Source: CAZVXI01 sp964631295
GTDB lineage: Bacteria > Planctomycetota > Phycisphaerae > Phycisphaerales > SM1A02
NCBI GenBank assembly: GCA_964631295.1
Contig: CAZVXI010000022.1
Span: 1 to 29,655 of the forward strand
Reading direction: 5' to 3'
Length of the DNA stretch: 29,655 nt
A program made the translations under genes and the position numbers. The first letter of the stretch is position 1; every line of letters starts with the position of its first letter. Shown in pieces: positions 15,946 to 23,915 of this stretch. Below the pieces are notes generated by a model. That model saw only the letters and a program-made list of their open reading frames with translations, was not told the origin of the DNA and did no database searches.

Positions 15946-17391
15946 ATGAAATGCAAAATGGATCGTCGCCTGTTGACGATTTCGCTTGGAGCGACCGTTA
16001 TTGGCGCATTATGCGCCACCGGCTGCCAGCACTACCGACAGAAGCCACTTGATTTGCGATCGCATCGCGTTGTGATGATCGAGCGCATCGGCGATATCTC
16101 GCGGATCGAACAGTTCGCGGCAGCCCTCCGCGAGCAACAACCATCTGTGGTGCCCNNNNNNNNNNTGGTGCCCGACGGGTTCGAAACCGCCGACGGCATC
16201 ACCGCCGCAGAAGCCGAAATCTTCGCGCTGTTCTTCAATCCCGATCTCCGCATCAAGCGCCTCGAAGCGGGCATTACGCGGGCGACTTACGAGCACGCCG
16301 GTCTGTGGGATGACCCTGTCTTCGGATTCGATGGGGCCGAGATCTTCTCGCCTTCCGGTCCGTTTGAGTATGGCCTGACCGTTGGCATGACGATTCCGAT
16401 ATCAGGCAGGCTCGAAGTCGAACAGGCCCGTGTTGGGGCTGCACACGAAGCGTCGCTTCGAAAGATTGTCGATGCAGAGTGGTCCGCGCGGGCAGAGGTG
16501 CGGCAGTTGTGGGTCCGTTGGTCAGCGGCGGTCGAGAAACAAAGCACAGCGCAGAGGGTCATCGCGGATCTGCAAAGTACGGTCGACCTTGCCGAGCGCC
16601 TGCAAGAGATCGGCGAGATCACGCGCGCGGAAACACGCGCGCTGTCAATCACTGTCGCGATGCAGCGGGCAGAGGTGATGAAACTGGAGATGCAGGCTGC
16701 AGATTTTCACGCACAACTGCTTCACCTGCTTGGCTTCCCAATGGACACAGGCATCAGACTGTTGCCAGGGCCCGTCGATTTGGCCTCGACACCAGGCAGT
16801 GATGTCGATCAGCAACTGATTGGACACAACACGCAACTCGCGGTTCATCGCGCAGAGTATCAGACAGCTGAGCGCGCGCTGGAGCTCGAAATTCGCAAGC
16901 AGTACCCCGACATCGAGATCGGTGGTGGCTACGGGAGTGAAGATGACGACCGCCTGCTCCTTGGTCTGTCGATCCCGATTCCGATTCTGAATGCGAATCG
17001 CCGGGAAATCGCTGAGGCCCGCGCCAAGCGTGAACTTGCACGTGCTGTGGCTGAAACGAGCTACGAGCAACTGAGCGGTCAACTGCATCGCACCATGATG
17101 GAGCGCGAACGCCTTGCAGCAACACGTAAAATGTTCGTCGACGCTGCGATTGGTCAGGCTTCCGAGCAGATTGCAGAACTACGGCGACTCGCCGAACTGG
17201 GCGAGATCAACACCCTGCTTCTCGTCGAGTCGTTCAAGACGCTGCTCGCTGCGCACTCGCGCGCCATCGATCTGGCAATGAAAGAGTCTCTCGCAACGAT
17301 CCGCATCATCGAACTGCTTGGCCCTGACACACACCTTGAGCCAGCGCCGGCCTCTGTGCACAACACAAACAACGCAGGAGATGACTCATGA
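15946..17391 (+). CDS. TolC/CusC-family outer-membrane efflux lipoprotein (contains assembly gap)
   Basis: Outer-membrane channel of a tripartite efflux pump. The ATG at 15946 has AGGAG 8 bases upstream. The N-terminal signal ends in a lipobox ATGC with Cys27, so the trimer would be lipid-anchored like CusC. The two OEP halves run at about 75-250 and 275-470, with long coiled helices ('VADLQSTVDLAERLQEIGEITRAET'-like segments) and the conserved 'IEIGGGY...LLLGLSIPIPILN' turn in the second half. Its stop overlaps the next start by four bases (ATGA). Ten N bases at 16156-16165 interrupt codons 71-74. Both sides of the gap carry TGGTGCCC, and removing 18 bases keeps the frame and gives a natural 'PSVVPDGFETADG', so the gene is probably intact and 475 residues long. 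Confidence 0.92.
   Translation: MKCKMDRRLLTISLGATVIGALCATGCQHYRQKPLDLRSHRVVMIERIGDISRIEQFAAALREQQPSVVPXXXXVPDGFETADGITAAEAEIFALFFNPDLRIKRLEAGITRATYEHAGLWDDPVFGFDGAEIFSPSGPFEYGLTVGMTIPISGRLEVEQARVGAAHEASLRKIVDAEWSARAEVRQLWVRWSAAVEKQSTAQRVIADLQSTVDLAERLQEIGEITRAETRALSITVAMQRAEVMKLEMQAADFHAQLLHLLGFPMDTGIRLLPGPVDLASTPGSDVDQQLIGHNTQLAVHRAEYQTAERALELEIRKQYPDIEIGGGYGSEDDDRLLLGLSIPIPILNANRREIAEARAKRELARAVAETSYEQLSGQLHRTMMERERLAATRKMFVDAAIGQASEQIAELRRLAELGEINTLLLVESFKTLLAAHSRAIDLAMKESLATIRIIELLGPDTHLEPAPASVHNTNNAGDDS
16156..16165. other. Ten-N assembly gap, probably artefactual
   Basis: A run of exactly 10 N is flanked by identical 8-base sequences, TGGTGCCC at 16148-16155 and 16166-16173. This is what two contigs overlapping by 8 bases would look like if a scaffolder joined them with a fixed-size gap. 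Collapsing gap plus one repeat copy deletes 18 bases and keeps the reading frame. Confidence 0.8.
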
Positions 17392-18827
17392 GCGTCCTGC
17401 TTCGACTCTCGACGGCCCTGTGTCTTTTGACGACAGTGCTCTTCGCGCTTGCCAGCTGCGGTGGTGATGAAACACCTGACGACGCTGGCATCAGCGCACT
17501 CACAGATGATCCTGCCTCTCCAACGAATCGAATCGCAATACCCGCCGCGGTTCGGCGGAACCTTGGCATCTCCTTCATTCAGGTGGAAGTGCGGCAGATT
17601 GAACAGACGATTCGGGTGCCCGGACGATTCGAATACCTGCCCACTGCACGACAGGAATATCGCACGATGCTGCCAGGGCGCGTGACGCTGATCGTCGAAC
17701 AGTTCTCGCGTGTCGAACGCGGTGACGTTCTCTATCGACTTGACTCACCAGCATGGCGGGATCTTCAACATCGCATCGGCGACGCGGATGCATCTGTTCA
17801 GCGTCTCGAAGCCAGGCAGGCAACCTTCGAACCACTGCTTGAAGCCCACGCGATCCATGAACAGGGATTACGGGCGAGTGTTGCACTCTGGCAGGAACGT
17901 GTGCAGCAGCTTGAAGAAATGCGTCAAGCCGGCGGTGGGCGCCTTGCTGAGTTGGCGAATGCGCGAGCAGCGCTCGTGACTGCGCAATCCGACCTTGGCG
18001 AGGTTCATGAGAAGGACGCGCAGCTTGCAGCAGAGCGTGCTGAAGTCGATGCTGCACTCGGGGCGGCTCGCTTCCAACGATCACTTCTGCTTGAAACTGC
18101 GGCCATGCTGCTTGGCGAAAATGTTTCGATGCTGCTTGAAACACTGGATGACGGGCGCGCGCGATGGCGCACGATCACCCGCGTTGCAGTGAAGGCAGAA
18201 TCAGGCGGCGTCGTCGAATCTCTCAACCTCACCAACGGTGCGTGGGCAGATGAGAAAACGAATGTGATGACTGTCGTTCAGCCGGATCGTCTGCGATTCC
18301 GTGCCAGTGGCCTGCAGAGCGATCTTGGCGCTCTGCGTGATGGCCTTATGACGCGGATCGTATCGCCGACACCCACAACCACGGGGCGGGCACCGAGCCT
18401 GCAGGACACGATGTCGGGTTTATTGACCCTCGGGCTCGCCGGCGATCCCGACCAACGAACGATTGATCTGTTCGTCGTGCCCGAGACGCTCGCGGCGTGG
18501 GCGCGGCCCGGCGTGTCAGCTCAACTGGAGGTTGTCACTGATGCCACATCCCGACCGTCGCTGGCGGTTCCGCTTGCAGCGATCCAGCGAGACGGCCTCA
18601 CACCAGTGATCTTCCGACGAGCTCCCGACAACCCAAATGAGGCGATCCGCATGGAAGCCGATCTTGGCATGAGCGATGGCCGGTGGGTTGCTGTGCAGTC
18701 CGGCCTGAGTCGCGATGACGAGGTGATCCTTGATGGCGCGTTCCAGTTGATGCTCGCGACAAGTGGGAGCATGTCCGGCGGCGGGCATTTTCACGCGGAT
18801 GGCACGTTTCACGAGGAGGATCATTGA
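17388..18827 (+). CDS. RND membrane-fusion (HlyD/CusB-type) lipoprotein
   Basis: Periplasmic adaptor of 479 residues linking the RND pump to the TolC-like channel. A lipoprotein signal ends LASC (Cys24). Next come the first beta-barrel/lipoyl strands (about 60-115, 'IRVPGRFEYLP', 'MLPGRVTLIVEQFSRVERGDVLYRLDSP') and a long alpha-helical hairpin (about 120-245), then the returning lipoyl and barrel strands ('VAVKAESGGVVESLNLTNGAWADE', 'VPLAAIQRDGLTPVIF'). The membrane-proximal end has a short His-rich tail, GGHFHADGTFHEEDH, suggesting metal contact. It overlaps the upstream gene by 4 bases and ends 3 bases before the pump gene, so the three are one operon. The substrate class is inferred from the pump and the His-rich neighbours. 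Confidence 0.93.
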   Translation: MSVLLRLSTALCLLTTVLFALASCGGDETPDDAGISALTDDPASPTNRIAIPAAVRRNLGISFIQVEVRQIEQTIRVPGRFEYLPTARQEYRTMLPGRVTLIVEQFSRVERGDVLYRLDSPAWRDLQHRIGDADASVQRLEARQATFEPLLEAHAIHEQGLRASVALWQERVQQLEEMRQAGGGRLAELANARAALVTAQSDLGEVHEKDAQLAAERAEVDAALGAARFQRSLLLETAAMLLGENVSMLLETLDDGRARWRTITRVAVKAESGGVVESLNLTNGAWADEKTNVMTVVQPDRLRFRASGLQSDLGALRDGLMTRIVSPTPTTTGRAPSLQDTMSGLLTLGLAGDPDQRTIDLFVVPETLAAWARPGVSAQLEVVTDATSRPSLAVPLAAIQRDGLTPVIFRRAPDNPNEAIRMEADLGMSDGRWVAVQSGLSRDDEVILDGAFQLMLATSGSMSGGGHFHADGTFHEEDH

Positions 18828-18830
18828 GTC

Positions 18831-21800
18831 ATGCTCAAGTCACTAATTCGGTTCTCGCTCACCCACGCATCGCTCGTGCTCATGGCGTCGGTACTCATCG
18901 TCGCGTACGCCGCGTATCGGCTTCCACGCATGAGCGTGGATGTCTTCCCGGAACTCAACGCGCCGACGGTTGTCATTATGGCCGAAGCCGGCGGTCTCGC
19001 CGCCGACGAAGTCGAGCAGTATGTCACCTTTCCTATCGAGTCTGCCGTCAATGGCATGACGGGCGTGCGCCGTGTTCGCAGTGGCAGCGCGATCGGCCTT
19101 GGGATCATCTGGGTCGACCTTGAGTGGGGTGCCGATCTGTATGATGCGCGCCAACTTGTCGCTGAGCGGCTCGCATCCGTGCGCGGATCGCTGCCTGACG
19201 ATGTCGAGCCATTCATCACGCCTATCACATCGATTGCAGGCGAGGTGATGCTTGTTTCATTGTCATCACCGGACCGAACCGCAAGCCCGATGGACCTGCG
19301 CTCGTATGCAGAGTTCGACTTGCGCAATCGTGTGCTGGCTGTGCCCGGTGTTGCGCAGGCTGTGGCGATCGGTGGCGAGTTGCCGGAGTACCAGGTCAAT
19401 GTTGATCAGCATCGACTGCGCCTGTACGACCTGACTATCTCTGATGTGGTCGATGCTGCCGGTGGCGCACACAGCACTGCAAGCGCCGGTTACCTGCCGG
19501 ATGTTGATCACAAGGAAATACCGATTCGTCAGCAGAGTCGCGTCACAAGCTCGAGTGACATCGCCGACACGATCATCAAGTACCACCAAGGCGTACCTGT
19601 CACGATCGGACAAGTCGCTGATGTGTCGCTCGGACCCGCATTAAAACGCGGCACTGCTTCTGAGGGTGGCTCACCAGCAGTGATCATGACGATCCAGAAG
19701 TCGCCCGGGACAAATACGCTGGCGCTGACGGATCAACTCGATGCACTCTTCGATCAGGTTGAAGCAACACTTCCCAGCGGCATGGTGCTCAATCGCGACG
19801 TCATGCGTCAGTCGCACTTTATCAACCGTGCAGTCGAGAACGTGACTGGTGTTCTCGCGGAAGCGGTCATCATCGTCGCTGTGATTCTGATCCTCTTCCT
19901 GATGAACGTGCGAACCACCATCATCACACTGACAGCCCTGCCGATCTCGCTGGCCGTCGGACTGCTGGTGATGGACGGTCTTGACCTCGGCCTGAACGTG
20001 ATGTCGCTGGGAGGCCTTGCAGTGGCGATCGGCGTACTCGTGGACGATGCGATCATCGACGTTGAGAACGTCTTCCGGCGATTGAAGCAGGATCCTGCGA
20101 AACCAGAAGATCAACGTCGCCCATTTGCACAAGTCATCTTTGATGCGAGCAACGAGATTCGGCCTGCGATGGTCTTCGCGACCGTGATTATCGTGATGGT
20201 GTTCGTTCCTCTGCTGTTCCTGCAGGGTCTGGAGGGCCGATTCTTCCGGCCGCTCGCGCTGACGTACATGGTGTCTATTGGTGCGTCGCTGATCGTCGCG
20301 TTGACGGTAACGCCGGCGATGTGCAAGGTGCTGCTGCGAGGCAAGCTGGGAGGCAGGAGTGAACATCAGGATGGCTGGCTCGTTCGCTTGTTGAAACGCG
20401 CGTATGAGCCAGCTCTGCGCCTCGCCATCCGCCTGCGCGTCGTGGTCCTCGGCGCAGCGGGTATTGCCACGGCACTCGCAATTTGGCTTGCGAGCACGTT
20501 CGGAACGTCGTTTCTCCCTTCATTCAACGAAGGGACTTTCACGGTTTTTCTCTTTGCGCCTCCGGGCACATCGCTTGTGGAGAGTGATCGGCTTGCAACT
20601 GGCGTCGAGGGAAGGCTGTTGGAGATTGAGGGCGTCCAGTCGGTCTCCCGCAGAACGGGGCGAGCAGAGCGAGACGAGCATGCCGAGCCAGTCAGCAACT
20701 CCGAGATGGAAGTCACGATGCTGCCCGACCAGGATCGGCGGCGTGTGCGCGATGAGATTGACAGAATCCTTGATTCCGTCCCGGGCATCACGACGATGGT
20801 CGGCCAGCCAATCGAACACCGACTGAGTCACATTCTCTCCGGGACGCCGGCTGCTATTGCCATCAATGTGTTCGGAGAAGACTTGAGCGTCCTGCGCAGC
20901 GTTGCCAGAAAGATCGAAGGAGAACTGAGGCAACTGCCCGGCGCGCGCGACGTCAACGCAAGCCGCGAGGTCATGATCACGTCGCTGCCTGTGCGCTACC
21001 GACCCGCCGAGCTTGCTGCGGCAGGCCTGAGCCCGGCAGATGCTGCTGAGCAGATTCGAGAAGCGATCTACGGTGAAGTCGTTGATGTCGTGAATCAGGG
21101 ATTTCGAACATATGACCTCGTCGTCCGACTTGCGCCAGACGAGCGCACGTCAATCGAGCAGGTACGCGATCTGCTTCTGCGCGGGCGCGGCGGCGCAACG
21201 GTGCGTCTGAGGGATGTCGCAGACATCGGGCCAGAACGTTCGAGCAACCTGATTGCACGAGAGAACGCTCAACGCAAGGCAGTCGTCTCTTTGAACGTCG
21301 CGGAGGGATCCAACCTCGGCGATCTGGTCGCACAGGTACAGCGTCGCGTAAACCCGATCGTTCGAAATGCGGGACTGACCGTCGAATACGGTGGGCAGTT
21401 TGAAGCGCAGCAGTCCGCATCTCGCACAATTCTGATTACGGGAATCATTGTCGGTCTGTTGATGCTGTTGCTTCTGCAAATCTCGACCGGCACGCTGCGT
21501 GCTTCAGTGCTCGTCATGCTGAATATGCCGCTCGCGCTGATTGGCGGAATCATTGCCATCTACCTCACCGAAGGCGGCGGTGCGTTCAGCAACACGCTTG
21601 CACTCTTCGGCATTCGTGGGTCGTACCAGCCGCCCGTCATCTCGATCGCGAGTATGGTCGGTTTCATTACACTGTTTGGCATTGCTGTTCGCAACGGCAT
21701 TTTGCTCATCAACCATTACAACACGCTGATTCGCGACGAGGGCGTCGCGCTCAAGGAAGCTGTCATTCAGGGATCGATGGAACGGCTCGTTCCAATTCTC

Positions 21801-22016
21801 ATGACGGCCGTGTCGGCTGCGCTGGGCCTGGCACCACTTGCCCTCGCCGCCGGTGAACCGGGCAGTGAGTTGCTCGCGCCGCTGGCAATCGTCACCCTCG
21901 GCGGACTCTTGACATCCACGTTTCTCAACCTTGTGGTTGTCCCGGCCGGCTACTCGCTGATCTTCCGCGATCAGCACGCGATTTTGAAGGCAACTGCTAC
22001 AATCGAGCCGGCGTGA
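18831..22016 (+). CDS. HME-type RND efflux pump (CusA/CzcA family)
   Basis: A 1061-residue inner-membrane proton antiporter, normal length for heavy-metal RND pumps, with twelve predicted membrane helices and two large periplasmic loops. Family signs are DVFPELNAPTV (37-47), the TM4 proton-relay segment NVMSLGGLAVAIGVLVDDAI with Asp405-Asp406, 'PSFNEGTF' at the start of the second porter loop, and 'IASMVGFITLFGIAVRNGILLINHYN' in the C-terminal half. The TM4 motif is neither the CusA 'AMVDAAI' nor the CzcA 'DFGLIVDGAV' form but has the double Asp seen in organic-solute pumps. I do not see the Met triad expected for a Cu/Ag pump in the porter region. The substrate is therefore open: a divalent metal is likeliest given the His-rich neighbours. 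AGGAGGA lies 10-12 bases before the ATG. Confidence 0.94.
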   Translation: MLKSLIRFSLTHASLVLMASVLIVAYAAYRLPRMSVDVFPELNAPTVVIMAEAGGLAADEVEQYVTFPIESAVNGMTGVRRVRSGSAIGLGIIWVDLEWGADLYDARQLVAERLASVRGSLPDDVEPFITPITSIAGEVMLVSLSSPDRTASPMDLRSYAEFDLRNRVLAVPGVAQAVAIGGELPEYQVNVDQHRLRLYDLTISDVVDAAGGAHSTASAGYLPDVDHKEIPIRQQSRVTSSSDIADTIIKYHQGVPVTIGQVADVSLGPALKRGTASEGGSPAVIMTIQKSPGTNTLALTDQLDALFDQVEATLPSGMVLNRDVMRQSHFINRAVENVTGVLAEAVIIVAVILILFLMNVRTTIITLTALPISLAVGLLVMDGLDLGLNVMSLGGLAVAIGVLVDDAIIDVENVFRRLKQDPAKPEDQRRPFAQVIFDASNEIRPAMVFATVIIVMVFVPLLFLQGLEGRFFRPLALTYMVSIGASLIVALTVTPAMCKVLLRGKLGGRSEHQDGWLVRLLKRAYEPALRLAIRLRVVVLGAAGIATALAIWLASTFGTSFLPSFNEGTFTVFLFAPPGTSLVESDRLATGVEGRLLEIEGVQSVSRRTGRAERDEHAEPVSNSEMEVTMLPDQDRRRVRDEIDRILDSVPGITTMVGQPIEHRLSHILSGTPAAIAINVFGEDLSVLRSVARKIEGELRQLPGARDVNASREVMITSLPVRYRPAELAAAGLSPADAAEQIREAIYGEVVDVVNQGFRTYDLVVRLAPDERTSIEQVRDLLLRGRGGATVRLRDVADIGPERSSNLIARENAQRKAVVSLNVAEGSNLGDLVAQVQRRVNPIVRNAGLTVEYGGQFEAQQSASRTILITGIIVGLLMLLLLQISTGTLRASVLVMLNMPLALIGGIIAIYLTEGGGAFSNTLALFGIRGSYQPPVISIASMVGFITLFGIAVRNGILLINHYNTLIRDEGVALKEAVIQGSMERLVPILMTAVSAALGLAPLALAAGEPGSELLAPLAIVTLGGLLTSTFLNLVVVPAGYSLIFRDQHAILKATATIEPA

Positions 22017-22052
22017 ATACCATGAACCCTGATCAACACGGAGACTCAGAAC

Positions 22053-22568
22053 ATGTTTCAACTGACGCGAATGCTTTCGCTGTGCATCATCTCACTGGCA
22101 GCCATCTCTCTCACGGCCGGGGGATGCGGCGAGAAGAAGGCCACGCCCACGAAGGGCGGCACAACGACCGCATCCGATACTGAAGCGACCAGTGCAGACG
22201 ACCATGATCACGACCATGATCACGACCACGATCACGATCATGGCGAAGAAATCTCACTCGGCACAACCACGATCGGTGATATGACTGTCGAGTGCGCGCA
22301 GGCGCACGGCAGCATGGAGCCCGGCAAGGAAAGCCACCTCGTAGTGAAACTGCCCTACAACGACAACGGCGCGACGATCGTCCGGGCGTGGATCGGGACG
22401 AATGACCGCTTCATGTCGACTGTTGGCAAGGGTGAATATGCATCGTCGCACGATGACTATGACATCCACGCGATGGCTCCCTCACCGCTGCCGGAGGGTG
22501 CGAAATGGTGGATCGAGATCGAAAAGCCCGATGGCACGACTGCCGTCGGCTCGATTGATTTCCACTGA
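22053..22568 (+). CDS. His-rich lipoprotein, probable metal-binding accessory of the pump
   Basis: A 171-residue lipoprotein. The signal ends LTAGGC (lipobox Cys25). A Thr/Ser/Lys linker (26-49) leads into seven Asp-His pairs, then a compact beta-rich domain (about 67-171) with 'MTVECAQAHGSMEPGKESHLVVKLPYND' and 'GAKWWIEIEKPDGTTAVGSIDFH', which looks like a small Ig-like sandwich with further His and Met residues. The ATG at 22053 has GGAG 9 bases upstream and lies 36 bases after the pump gene, so it ends the operon. A His/Asp tract of this kind typically buffers Zn, Ni, Co or Cu in the periplasm. I do not recognise the C-terminal domain as a named family. The role is inferred from composition and position. 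Confidence 0.82.
   Translation: MFQLTRMLSLCIISLAAISLTAGGCGEKKATPTKGGTTTASDTEATSADDHDHDHDHDHDHDHGEEISLGTTTIGDMTVECAQAHGSMEPGKESHLVVKLPYNDNGATIVRAWIGTNDRFMSTVGKGEYASSHDDYDIHAMAPSPLPEGAKWWIEIEKPDGTTAVGSIDFH
22200..22241 (+). repeat. In-frame (Asp-His)7 codon repeat
   Basis: Fourteen codons alternate GAC/GAT with CAT/CAC inside the His-rich lipoprotein gene. The 12-base unit GACCATGATCAC occurs almost twice in full and then varies at third positions. The mixed codons suggest selection for the protein tract rather than recent slippage, although copy number may still vary between strains. Confidence 0.85.
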
Positions 22569-22670
22569 GAATGGACGCGGGCCGACATGCAACCGGCCGC
22601 CACCGATGGACGAAAACCGCGTGGGGTGGAACATTCTTTGGCCGCCTCGAGCGGTTACTGCTGATTGGAC

Positions 22671-23555
22671 ATGATGCAAATCAACGACACCGCTGTTTCT
22701 GATGACTCGCGTCATCATCCCGGCTGGCACTGGCTGAATATCTGGTGCATGGCTTCGATGCACGCCCTCGCAGTGCTGGCACTCGTCCCTGCCTTCTTTC
22801 ATTGGAGCGTGCTTGTCCTGCTTCCTGTAATGTTCTGGGTCGTCGGCGGGCTGGGCGTGTGTCTGGGCTATCACCGCCTGTTGACACACGGAAGTTTCAA
22901 GACTGCTCCGCCCGTGCGATACTTGCTCACGATGTTCGGATCGCTCAGTTTCCAGGGCTCGCCGATGCAGTGGGTCGGCACACACCGCATACACCACAGT
23001 GAATCTGACGGGCCGCACGACCCGCACTCGCCACAGCATGGGTTCACGTGGGCACATATCCTCTGGTGCTTCTACAAACACCCGGACGGCATGGACCCAA
23101 TGGATTACACGCGCGATATGCAGCGGGAGCGGACAATGGTGTTGCTCGAACGGTTTTTTTACGTGCCGCAGATCATTCTTGCCGGCGTTCTGTTCGCGCT
23201 CGGGTGGTGGATCGTCGGATCGTGGCAGATCGGCATCGGCTGGGTTGTCTGGGGGATCGGTGTGCGGACGATCGTGCTTTACCATGCGACATGGTTCGTC
23301 AACTCTGCCGCGCACACGTGGGGGTACCGCAACTTCGAGACGTCCGACGGCTCACGTAATAACTGGTGGGTCGCGCTGCTCTCATTCGGAGAGGGCTGGC
23401 ACAATAATCATCACGCGCAGCAGCGATCGGCTGCCCATGGGATGCGCTGGTGGGAGATCGATCCGACGTGGTGGACCATCCTGCTGATGGAAAAAGTCGG
23501 CCTCGCTCGGCAGGTGGTACGACCGAAGCTGCCCGAACAGGACTCGCCAAAGTAG
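22671..23555 (+). CDS. Membrane fatty-acid desaturase (acyl-CoA/acyl-lipid delta-9 type)
   Basis: A 294-residue di-iron membrane enzyme that uses oxygen and electrons to place a cis double bond in a fatty acyl chain. All three histidine boxes are present: HRLLTH (68-73), HRIHH (105-109) and HNNHH (244-248). Hydrophobic helices lie at about 28-64 and 165-210. The ATG at 22671 is chosen over a TTG at 22665; neither has a clear ribosome site. The gene follows the efflux operon by about 100 bases without a convincing terminator, so read-through is possible. It converges on the lipid operon with a single base between stop codons. The obvious role is to supply the double bond that the neighbouring Cfa-family enzyme modifies. 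No fused cytochrome b5 domain is present. Confidence 0.94.
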   Translation: MMQINDTAVSDDSRHHPGWHWLNIWCMASMHALAVLALVPAFFHWSVLVLLPVMFWVVGGLGVCLGYHRLLTHGSFKTAPPVRYLLTMFGSLSFQGSPMQWVGTHRIHHSESDGPHDPHSPQHGFTWAHILWCFYKHPDGMDPMDYTRDMQRERTMVLLERFFYVPQIILAGVLFALGWWIVGSWQIGIGWVVWGIGVRTIVLYHATWFVNSAAHTWGYRNFETSDGSRNNWWVALLSFGEGWHNNHHAQQRSAAHGMRWWEIDPTWWTILLMEKVGLARQVVRPKLPEQDSPK

Positions 23556-23556
23556 G

Positions 23557-23889
23557 TCAGGATGCGTTGCGTGTGCCGAGCCAGAACCGATGCCAATCCC
23601 CCTTCGCGCGCGCAAGTGCGAGGGCAGCGTAAAGACAGGCGATCAGGTTGCCGAGCAAGCAAAGCAGAATGATCCACCCCACTGCAGCCACTCGGGATCG
23701 CTCTCGAAAAACGATCCATCCCGCGAAGATGAAGAAACCTACGTAAAGATCGATCATGGACACATGAAACCACGGGTACGAGAGCAATGTACGCGCCTCG
23801 TCGAAGAGACCGCCAGCCAGGAAGCCATACGCGATGGCGGCCGCCATGACCACAGCACCAATCGAGAGAAGAATGATGGGTGTTCGCAT
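23557..23889 (-). CDS. DUF1475-type small membrane protein
   Basis: A 110-residue integral membrane protein with three hydrophobic segments (about 5-25, 41-60 and 70-92) and a basic C-terminus, 'ARAKGDWHRFWLGTRN'. The pattern 'LLSYPWFHVSMIDLYVGFFIFAGWIVFRE' followed by 'GNLIACLYAALAL' matches what I recall of the DUF1475 family, which often accompanies fatty-acid modification genes. The ATG at 23889 is chosen because GGAG lies 6 bases upstream. An alternative ATG at 23919 overlaps the cfa stop as ATGA and would add ten residues. It is the last gene of the minus-strand lipid operon. Biochemical function is unknown. Confidence 0.75.
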   Translation of the reverse strand: MRTPIILLSIGAVVMAAAIAYGFLAGGLFDEARTLLSYPWFHVSMIDLYVGFFIFAGWIVFRERSRVAAVGWIILLCLLGNLIACLYAALALARAKGDWHRFWLGTRNAS

Positions 23890-23915
23890 GAAATGCTCCA
23901 GGTGCTTCCTCTGCT

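Noticed and set aside
20111..20366. Open frames on the minus strand within the RND pump gene
   Set aside because: Shadows of the pump gene with Arg/His-rich, low-complexity translations typical of antisense frames in GC-rich DNA.
22200..22241. Short tandem repeat considered as a CRISPR or mobile-element trace
   Set aside because: It is in frame, encodes alternating Asp-His and lacks spacers; it is a protein low-complexity tract.
22580..22598. GGCCG/CGGCC hairpin after the efflux operon as a terminator
   Set aside because: Five pairs with a 9-base loop and no T-tract; too weak to call.
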